Below, piece by piece: positions 43,088 to 49,439 of a stretch of DNA of 50,581 bases. A model generated the notes under the pieces. It made no database searches. It was not told where the DNA came from and worked only from the letters and a program-made list of their open reading frames with translations. The position numbers and the translations under genes are program-made. How positions within the stretch are numbered: position 1 is the stretch's first letter; every line of letters begins with the position of its first letter. Origin of the DNA: CAZCGA01 sp964498075 (GTDB lineage Bacteria; Desulfobacterota; Binatia; HRBIN30); contig CAZCGA010000035.1 of the NCBI GenBank assembly GCA_964498075.1, positions 1 through 50,581 on the forward strand. Direction: 5' to 3'.

Positions 43088-43605
43088 GGTTGCCCCTCCT
43101 GCAACAGGACCAGTGGTCCGTCTGCGGTTGGACGATGCAGCTCGAATTCTACGACAATCGGCTGGAACTCTTCCAGCCGGACGTGCCCGATAGTTTCCGC
43201 GCGCCTGCCCGCGTAGTCAACGACCACGCGGAAGCTCACGGGGGCGCGAGGCGCGCCGCAGAGGTCGCTGAAGTCGACGCCGACGCGGTAGCGACCCGCC
43301 AGCGGAACGGCCATCTCGGCCCGTTCGATAGAAGCGCCGACCGCCGGTCCGTCGCAGCGCGTGTCGCGCAGCAAGCGTGCCCCGCTGCGACTCGGGGTGT
43401 TGGCGAAGTAGACGGTCTCCCACGTGGGGTCGGTAAGGTAGAGGTCGAGATCGACGGGCGCGTCCCACACCAACGCGACGCTGACCCCCGTCAGCGGCTC
43501 CAGTTGCGGCACCAACGGCGGCGCAGGCGGCAGCGCCGCCCGAGGCGCGCAAGCGGCGAGGAAAACCGCGGGCAGCATCAAGCGCCCAGCGCGGCAGATC
43601 GTCAT
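43084..43605 (-). CDS. Putative lipoprotein (beta-sandwich, DUF2135-like)
   Basis: A 173-residue protein with a lipoprotein signal peptide (MTICRAGRLMLPAVFLAAC, lipobox LAAC with Cys19). The mature part has VSVALVWDAPVDLDLYLTDP, ETVYFANTPSRSGARLLRD and LAGRYRVGVDF, a pattern seen in DUF2135/YfaP-type extracytoplasmic beta-sandwiches that display an acidic calcium-like site (DAPVDLDLYLTD). It is first in a two-gene minus-strand operon with the heme-motif propeller (4-base overlap), so it may anchor or assist that protein. Exact role unknown. Confidence 0.7.
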   Translation of the reverse strand: MTICRAGRLMLPAVFLAACAPRAALPPAPPLVPQLEPLTGVSVALVWDAPVDLDLYLTDPTWETVYFANTPSRSGARLLRDTRCDGPAVGASIERAEMAVPLAGRYRVGVDFSDLCGAPRAPVSFRVVVDYAGRRAETIGHVRLEEFQPIVVEFELHRPTADGPLVLLQEGQP

Positions 43606-43650
43606 GCTCGGTTCATGCCACCTCGCCGCACTTGGAGCAATCGAATAACT

Positions 43651-43693
43651 GATGACTCGTCACTGGTCACTCATCACCGGCCTCTGGTCACTG
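43651..43693. repeat. Short GTGACCAGTGA-type imperfect tandem repeat
   Basis: Degenerate units of GTCACTGGTCACTCATCACC and CCTCTGGTCACTG occupy the gap between the lipoprotein start and the MurG stop, and run over the last bases of the MurG gene. This low-complexity type recurs in intergenic regions of many environmental genomes and has no coding content. Confidence 0.5.
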
Positions 43694-44818
43694 CCCTTGA
43701 ACCATCGCCTCGCAATCCGCAACGATCGCCCGCGCCGCGTCGGGTGCGGCGAGGCGACCGGCAGCCCGCGACGTTGCGGCCCACGCATCGGCGTCACTGA
43801 GCACTGCCGCGATCCGCTGCGCCAGCACGTCCGCGTTCCACTCGCTCTCCCGCACGCACCATCCACCACCGGCGTCGGCGAACGCCCGGGCGTTCGCCGT
43901 CTGGTGGTCATCGGACGCCGTCGGCAACGGCACCAGCAACGCCGGCAGTCCGGCCACCGCCAGCTCGGCAATCGTCATTGCTCCCGCACGGGTGACCGCG
44001 AAGTCGGCCCAGCGGTATGCTGCCGCCATGTCGTCGATGTACCGCGTCACGCACGCGCCGACCCGCGCACGCGTGTAAACAGCGGCGACAGGTTCCGATT
44101 CCGCCTCACCAAGCTGATGCTGCACTTCGATCGCCACACCGCGCTCCGCCACGCGGCGCAGCAGATCGGGCACGCGCTGGTTGAGAAAGCGCGCCCCCTG
44201 CGATCCGCCGGTGACCAACACGTGCCGCGGCCGGCCGGTGCCGGGCGGCGGGCTGCGTGGCTCTCGACTCAACGCCGCGATCTCGAGGCGGACAGGATTG
44301 CCGGTCACCAGACAGCGCCCGGATGGGAATACTCCTGTCGCGGCGTCGAACCCGAGGTAGACGCGGTCGACCATGCGCCCGAGTCGTCTGTTGGTCAGCC
44401 CCGGCAGGACATTCGCTTCATGGATCACCGTGCGCACCCCGAGGCTGCGCGCGGCGAGCAACGTACCGGCGGAGGCGTAGCCGCCGAGGCCGATGACGAG
44501 TTGCGTACCGTGCACCCGCAACAGTCGGCGCGCCGCGGTCACGCCGCGTACGAGCTCGACGGCGGCCCGCAGCTTGCCGGCGAGGCTGACGCCGTACAGC
44601 GGCGCGCCCGGCACCAGCGCGATGCGGTAGCCGCGCTGCGGGACCAGCCGTGCTTCGAAGCCACCGGGCGTGCCGATGAACAGCAGATCGACTTCGGGAA
44701 CCGCCTGCTGATACGCCGCCGCAATCGCCAGCGCCGGGTACACGTGCCCCGCCGTGCCGCCGCCGACGATGGCAACGCGGCGCCGCTGCGCGGCCTCTGC
44801 GGATCCGACCTCGATCAT
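43688..44818 (-). CDS. murG: MurG-family UDP-GlcNAc:lipid-pyrophosphate GlcNAc transferase
   Basis: A 376-residue GT28 enzyme. The glycine-rich acceptor loops are GGGTAGHVYPALA near the N-terminus and LGGYASAGTLLAARS, followed by VIHEANVLPGLTNR. The C-terminal half has the donor loop VTGGSQGARFLN and a UDP-GlcNAc site of the type DFAVTRAGAMTIAELAVAGL. MurG adds GlcNAc to undecaprenyl-PP-MurNAc-pentapeptide on the inner face of the membrane. Here it is not in a cell-wall (dcw) cluster but among glycan-assembly genes, so it may be a paralogue serving another lipid-linked glycan. Eukaryotic ALG13/ALG14 is the related two-part enzyme. ATG at 44818 is preferred over 44881 because conserved sequence starts soon after it and the longer version overlaps the divergent gene. 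Confidence 0.88.
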   Translation of the reverse strand: MIEVGSAEAAQRRRVAIVGGGTAGHVYPALAIAAAYQQAVPEVDLLFIGTPGGFEARLVPQRGYRIALVPGAPLYGVSLAGKLRAAVELVRGVTAARRLLRVHGTQLVIGLGGYASAGTLLAARSLGVRTVIHEANVLPGLTNRRLGRMVDRVYLGFDAATGVFPSGRCLVTGNPVRLEIAALSREPRSPPPGTGRPRHVLVTGGSQGARFLNQRVPDLLRRVAERGVAIEVQHQLGEAESEPVAAVYTRARVGACVTRYIDDMAAAYRWADFAVTRAGAMTIAELAVAGLPALLVPLPTASDDHQTANARAFADAGGGWCVRESEWNADVLAQRIAAVLSDADAWAATSRAAGRLAAPDAARAIVADCEAMVQGQ

Positions 44819-44895
44819 CCGTTTGCGCACTGGGCGCGCTGACTGTATCGGTGGCCCCGTCGCGAGGCAAATTTGCTCCACAGGAGCGCGTCACC

Positions 44896-45615
44896 GTGAA
44901 GCCCGGCTCAACTACGCTCGTCCTGCTCTCCTACGACGAGCGCGAAGCACTCGAAACGTTGCTGCCGATGATTCCGTTCCAGCTCTTCGACCGCGTCCTC
45001 GCCATCGACGCCGGTTCGACGGACGGGACGTTGGATCTCTACCGGGCGCACGGCATCCGGTACGTGCTGCAGCCGGTCCGCGGACGCGGCAACGCCCTGC
45101 AACTCGCGACTGAGCTCGTAGACACCGAGCGGGTCGTCTTCTTGAGCACCGACGGCAACGAGAACCCGGCCGACCTCCCGACGATGTTGCGCTACCTCGA
45201 CGCTGGCCACGATCTGGTCATCGGCTGCCGCTTCATCCTGCCGGGGTCCGCCAGCGACGACAGCGACGATCCGATCCGCATTCGCAAGACCGCGAACATT
45301 GTCACCAGCCTGATCGTGCGCGCGCTGTGGCGCACGGGTGTGTGGGATGCCATCAACGGCTATCGGGCGTTCCAGCTGGTCTCTCTGCGGCGGCTGCGGC
45401 TCGATGCACCGCTCCATGAGATCGAGATCCAGAGCACGATCCGCGCGGCCAAGCTGGGCATGAAGATCAAGGAGTTCCCGACACGTGAGCTGCGCCGCAT
45501 GGGCGGAGTGCGCAAGGAAACTGCTGCATCGCTGACGCTGGGTTGGCGCATCGGTTGGTTCCTGCTGCGCGAGGTGTTTCTCGGGCGGCGCTTTGCGCGA
45601 ACCAGCGCGCCGTGA
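44896..45615 (+). CDS. GT2 glycosyltransferase (polyprenyl-phosphate-sugar synthase-like)
   Basis: A 239-residue GT-A-fold GT2 enzyme. The nucleotide site IDAGSTDGT is at residues 37-45, the basic PVRGRGNALQLA follows, and the acidic metal site STDGNENPADLP is near residue 85. NGYRAFQ and LHEIEIQS (acceptor-side motifs) resemble dolichyl-phosphate mannose synthase, ALG5 and archaeal AglJ. It lacks the C-terminal GtrA-like membrane region. The likely role is transfer of a sugar from a nucleotide donor to a polyprenyl phosphate on the cytoplasmic side. The GTG start has AGGAG at 44882-44886. It is divergent from MurG across 77 bases and translationally coupled (GTGA) to the membrane glycosyltransferase that follows, which would use such a lipid-phosphate sugar. 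Confidence 0.85.
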   Translation: MKPGSTTLVLLSYDEREALETLLPMIPFQLFDRVLAIDAGSTDGTLDLYRAHGIRYVLQPVRGRGNALQLATELVDTERVVFLSTDGNENPADLPTMLRYLDAGHDLVIGCRFILPGSASDDSDDPIRIRKTANIVTSLIVRALWRTGVWDAINGYRAFQLVSLRRLRLDAPLHEIEIQSTIRAAKLGMKIKEFPTRELRRMGGVRKETAASLTLGWRIGWFLLREVFLGRRFARTSAP

Positions 45616-47072
45616 TCCGGCTCGCCCCGATGCGTCGGCTACGGACACACGGCCCGATCGTTCTGTTGCTCGTCGTCTTCGGCGCGGTGTACGCGACCGC
45701 GCTGGGCGCGTACGGCATGTTCATGTGGGACGAGGCCGAGTACGCCTCACTGGCGCGCTCGGTGCTCATGGGTGAAGGCTTCTCGATCAGCGGTGCGCCC
45801 AATCGGCTACGTCCGCCGGTGCTGCCGCTCGCCGGCGCCGCCAGCATGCTCGTGAGCGGCAGCCGCGCCGACGTGGTGCTCCGGGCCCCAAGCATCGTGT
45901 TCAGCCTGCTGGCGCTGTTCACCGTCTACTGGGGCGTGCAGGCGCAACGGGACCGGACCACCGGCTTGGCTGCCGCCGCGGCGCTCGGCATGTTTCCGGC
46001 GTTTTGGGTGGCCACCCCGCATGCACTGACCGAAATCCCATTCATGGCCTTCTTGTGCGCTGCGATCCTCCTCTTCTACTTCGGCTTGTACCGGAGTGCG
46101 CGCTGCTTCTGGTGGAGCTGGCTGTGCTTCGGGCTGGCGCTGCTCACCCGTTACAACGCCGTCCTGTTCTTCCCGGTGAGCATCGTCTTCCTGGCGATCG
46201 CGCTGGTGTCCGGCGCGCCGGACGTCCGTCGCCGAGTGCGGAGCCGGTCGTTCCGGCTCAGCCCGTTGTTGGGGCTGGCCATCCTCGCCCCGTGGTTCAT
46301 CCGCGAGCAGCTCACCTTTGGCGATGCGTTGATCGGGATGAAGCAGGCCTCCGCACAGTTGCAGGTATATCAAATGGGCATCTCCATGCCCTGGCACTTT
46401 TACGTGGCGCGTGTCCCCGAGATGATCGGTTCGATGCTGACGCCCTTCTTGGTGTTGGGAATCGTCTGGACGGTCTGGACGCGCGACCGTCTTGGGCTGC
46501 ATTGCCTGGCCGTCGCCGTCGGGATCGTCGCCTCGGTGAGTAGCTACCGCTACAAGGAGATTCGCCTGGTGACGTTTGTCCTCCCCTTCGTGGCGATCCT
46601 CGTCTCGCTGGGATTGACGCAGCCGCTGTTCCTGGCGCGCCGCACGTGGCGCTCGCATGCGCTGTTGGCCGTCCTGCTGGGTGGTGCCTTGGTCGCCAAC
46701 TGGTTCGCAACCCGCTACGTCTTCCGCCAGGTGGTCACCCTCGGCTATCCGTCCTTCCTCCCGGCGATGCAGTTCCTGCGCGAGCACACCGCGCGCGGCG
46801 CCGTCCTCGTGGGCGCGAACTATCCGCAGATCTTCTGGTACGCCGATCGGCGCGCCATCGACCTCCCCGAGGAGAGCGCGCTGCCGGCGGTGCTGGAGCA
46901 TGCCGACTGGGTCATCGTCACCAACTTCGAGCGCGGCCAGAAGAGCTATGCCCTGCGGTTGATCGACAAGGTCACCGCCGCGGATGTTCAAGCGGGCAAC
47001 CTCCGCTCCTTCCGCGACGCGCAGTTCTTCACCATCCTCATTCGCGCGAGCTGGTTGCGGGCGCAGCGATGA
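45612..47072 (+). CDS. Membrane glycosyltransferase of the PMT/ArnT (GT39/GT83) type
   Basis: A 486-residue multi-spanning protein (about ten to twelve helices). The first extracytoplasmic loop holds the signature MFMWDEAEYASLARSVL, with Asp40-Glu41 matching the catalytic acidic pair of PMT/ArnT enzymes. It transfers a sugar from a polyprenyl-phosphate donor to a lipid or protein on the outer face of the membrane. GTG at 45612 overlaps the GT2 stop (GTGA); ATG at 45630 is an alternative. The last 35 bases overlap, convergently, the end of the GDP-fucose synthase gene. The acceptor (LLO arm, lipid or protein) is unknown. Confidence 0.85.
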   Translation: MIRLAPMRRLRTHGPIVLLLVVFGAVYATALGAYGMFMWDEAEYASLARSVLMGEGFSISGAPNRLRPPVLPLAGAASMLVSGSRADVVLRAPSIVFSLLALFTVYWGVQAQRDRTTGLAAAAALGMFPAFWVATPHALTEIPFMAFLCAAILLFYFGLYRSARCFWWSWLCFGLALLTRYNAVLFFPVSIVFLAIALVSGAPDVRRRVRSRSFRLSPLLGLAILAPWFIREQLTFGDALIGMKQASAQLQVYQMGISMPWHFYVARVPEMIGSMLTPFLVLGIVWTVWTRDRLGLHCLAVAVGIVASVSSYRYKEIRLVTFVLPFVAILVSLGLTQPLFLARRTWRSHALLAVLLGGALVANWFATRYVFRQVVTLGYPSFLPAMQFLREHTARGAVLVGANYPQIFWYADRRAIDLPEESALPAVLEHADWVIVTNFERGQKSYALRLIDKVTAADVQAGNLRSFRDAQFFTILIRASWLRAQR

Positions 47073-48033
47073 TCGCGGCCGGCGCACCGCGGCCGGCCAC
47101 GTACCACGCAATCGTGCGCCGCAGTCCTTCGTCGAGTGAGGTCTGGGCCCGGAACCCGAAGAGTCGCTCCGCCTTGCCGATGTCCAGGCAACGCCGCGGC
47201 TGGCCGTCGGGCTTGCTGCGATCCCAGACGATCTCGACGTCGAGGTCGAGCGCACGTGCAATCGTGTGGACCAGCTCCGTGATGCTGATCTCCATGCCGG
47301 AGCCGACGTTGACGGGCGCACTCTCGTCGTAGTGCTCGGCAGCCAGGAGAATCGCCTCGGCGGCATCGTCCACGTAGAGGAACTCGCGCGTCGCGGTGCC
47401 GGTACCCCAGACGACGATCGAGGAACGGCCGCTCTCCTTCGCTTCGACGCACTTGCGGATCAGGGCGGGAATCACGTGTGAAGTCTCCAGGTCGAAGTTG
47501 TCCCGCGGGCCGTACAGGTTCACCGGCAGCAAGAAGATCGAGTTGAATCCGTACTGCTGTCGATACGCTTGGGATTGCACCAGCAGCATCTTCTTGGCGA
47601 GACCGTACGGGGCGTTGGTTTCTTCCGGATAGCCGTTCCACAGATCTTCCTCTTTGAAGGGCACCGGTGTGAGCTTCGGATAGTCGCAGACGGTCCCGAT
47701 GGCAACGAGCTTACGCACGCCGGCACGCCACGCTTCGTGCAGCAGCTGCACACCCATCATCAGGTTGTCGTAGAAAAACTCTGCCGGACGGGCGCGGTTG
47801 GCGCCGATGCCGCCGACCCGCGCCGCGAGGTGAATGACCACGTCGATGGCGGTGGCGCGCGTGGCGGCGTGGAGCAGTCGCCGGATCGCCTTGATGTCTC
47901 GCAGGTCGTAGTCCTGGCTGCGCGGTACGATGACCTCCGCCGCACCTCTGGCCTGTAGCTTGTCGACGACGAACGACCCGAGAAAGCCGCCCCCGCCGGT
48001 GACCACCACTCGCTTGTTCTCCCAGAAGCGCAT
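47038..48033 (-). CDS. fcl: GDP-L-fucose synthase
   Basis: A 331-residue extended SDR. The NADP loop GGGGFLGS is at residues 13-20, HLAARVGGIGANRARPAEFF is the family-specific block, the catalytic Tyr-x-x-x-Lys is in APYGLAKK around residue 141, and TSHVIPALIRKCVEAKESG is the GDP-sugar binding segment typical of GDP-L-fucose synthase (Fcl/WcaG/TSTA3). It converts GDP-4-keto-6-deoxy-mannose to GDP-L-fucose in the cytoplasm. The ATG at 48033 has a perfect GGAGGTG ribosome site; the longer frame to 48297 is rejected. Its substrate derives from GDP-mannose, the donor expected for the ALG1- and ALG2-like enzymes transcribed divergently from it. No gmd gene is in the window. Confidence 0.93.
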   Translation of the reverse strand: MRFWENKRVVVTGGGGFLGSFVVDKLQARGAAEVIVPRSQDYDLRDIKAIRRLLHAATRATAIDVVIHLAARVGGIGANRARPAEFFYDNLMMGVQLLHEAWRAGVRKLVAIGTVCDYPKLTPVPFKEEDLWNGYPEETNAPYGLAKKMLLVQSQAYRQQYGFNSIFLLPVNLYGPRDNFDLETSHVIPALIRKCVEAKESGRSSIVVWGTGTATREFLYVDDAAEAILLAAEHYDESAPVNVGSGMEISITELVHTIARALDLDVEIVWDRSKPDGQPRRCLDIGKAERLFGFRAQTSLDEGLRRTIAWYVAGRGAPAAIIAAPATSSRE

Positions 48034-48131
48034 CACCTCCCTCTGTTGACGGAACCGCGCCGGAAGTCTATCGGCGGCTGCAGCCAGAGGCAAAGGTTTT
48101 CGGAGGCCGATGCCGTATCGGTGACGAGGTG

Positions 48132-49439
48132 ATGGGTCGCGACCAGAGGATGCGAGGCGCCGTGGTGGTGCTCGGCGACGTGGGCCGCAGTCCGCGCATG
48201 CAGTACCACGCCCTCGCGCTGGCCGATCGGTGCGCCGACGTCGACCTCGTGGGCTACTCCGGCAGCCCCGCCTACTCCGCCGTCCGCCAGCATGCATCGA
48301 TCACCTGCCACTTGCTGCGTCCACCGCGACTCACCCGGCCACAGCGGCTGCCACGTCTGCTGTTTCTCGGCTACACGGGGGTGAAGGTCATCTATCGATG
48401 TTTCCAGGTGGTGGGCGTTCTGCTGTTCGTCATCCCAAAGCCCGACTTCATCCTCGTCCAGAACCCGCCGGCGATCCCGACGCTGATTGTGGCGCTGCTC
48501 GCGGCGCGGCTGCGGTCGGCGCAGCTGATCATCGACTGGCACAACTTCGGATACGCCATGCTGGCATTGACGTTGGGGCACGGGCATCCCGCCGTGCGCC
48601 TGGCGCGCTGGTATGAGCGCGCCGTAGGCCGGCGGGCCGACGCGCATCTCTGTGTCTCCCGCGCCATGCAGTCTGAGCTGCTGGCCCATTGGGGCATCCA
48701 CGCCACGGTGCTCTACGATCGCCCGGCGGACCTGTTCGCCCCGACGCCGTCGGCGGTGCGGCGCGATCTGTTCCGCCGCCTCGGCGATGCGGCGAGCGGC
48801 TATGATCCGGACATGCCGGCGCGGCCGGCGCTGATCATCAGCCCAACCAGCTGGACGGCGGACGAAGATTTCGCACTCGTGCTCGACGCGGTATCGCGAT
48901 GCGATGCGCGGTTCGGCGCCGGTGCGGCGCAGGCGTCCAATCATCTGCGTCTCCTGTTCCTCATCACCGGCAGCGGTCCGCTGCGGGCGGATTTCGAGGA
49001 CCGCATGCGCCGCTTGTCGTTGCACGCCGTCGAGCTGCGCACGTTGTGGGTGCCGCCCGAGGACTATCCGCTCCTTCTTGGCGCCGCCGACCTGGGCCTG
49101 TGTCTGCACCGCTCGGCGTCGGGACTCGATTTGCCGATGAAAGTGGCGGACATGTTCGGCGCCGGGTTGCCGGTCTGCGCCTTGGAGTACGGACCATGTC
49201 TCGCGGAGCAAGTGCGCCACGGGGAGAACGGGTTGCTCTTTTCGAGCGCCGCGGAGCTTGCCGATCAGCTCTACGATCTGCTCAAAGACTTTCCGGAAGA
49301 GACCCCGCGACTCGACCAACTACGGCGCAACGTCGTCGCCAGCCGGGGGGTTCGCTGGGCTGATGAGTGGAGGGCTGAGGCGTTGCGCGTGTTTCTTGCC
49401 AGGCGAAGACCTGAGGATCAAGGAGAGGCGGGGTCATGA
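48132..49439 (+). CDS. ALG1: ALG1-like beta-1,4-mannosyltransferase (GT33), eukaryote-like
   Basis: A 435-residue GT-B enzyme that follows eukaryotic ALG1 almost end to end. Seen: VVVLGDVGRSPRMQYHAL at the start, LVQNPPAIPTL, LIIDWHNFGYAML, HPAVRLARWYERAVGRRAD, VLYDRPADLF, SWTADEDFALVLDA, EDYPLLLGAADLGLCLH and SGLDLPMKVADMFG. Eukaryotic ALG1 adds the first beta-1,4-mannose from GDP-Man to GlcNAc2-PP-dolichol on the cytoplasmic face. Unlike ALG1 it has no N-terminal membrane anchor; the conserved block starts at residue about 10. ATG at 48132 has GAGG just upstream; GTG 48129 and ATG 48150 are alternatives. Its TGA overlaps the next ATG (ATGA). Intron-free bacterial gene structure argues against eukaryotic contamination. 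The family call is strong; the native acceptor lipid is inferred. Confidence 0.85.
   Translation: MGRDQRMRGAVVVLGDVGRSPRMQYHALALADRCADVDLVGYSGSPAYSAVRQHASITCHLLRPPRLTRPQRLPRLLFLGYTGVKVIYRCFQVVGVLLFVIPKPDFILVQNPPAIPTLIVALLAARLRSAQLIIDWHNFGYAMLALTLGHGHPAVRLARWYERAVGRRADAHLCVSRAMQSELLAHWGIHATVLYDRPADLFAPTPSAVRRDLFRRLGDAASGYDPDMPARPALIISPTSWTADEDFALVLDAVSRCDARFGAGAAQASNHLRLLFLITGSGPLRADFEDRMRRLSLHAVELRTLWVPPEDYPLLLGAADLGLCLHRSASGLDLPMKVADMFGAGLPVCALEYGPCLAEQVRHGENGLLFSSAAELADQLYDLLKDFPEETPRLDQLRRNVVASRGVRWADEWRAEALRVFLARRRPEDQGEAGS

Noticed and set aside
48034..48297. Long N-terminal extension of GDP-fucose synthase
   Set aside because: Arg-rich, overlaps the divergent ALG1-like gene, and the ATG at 48033 has a perfect ribosome site.
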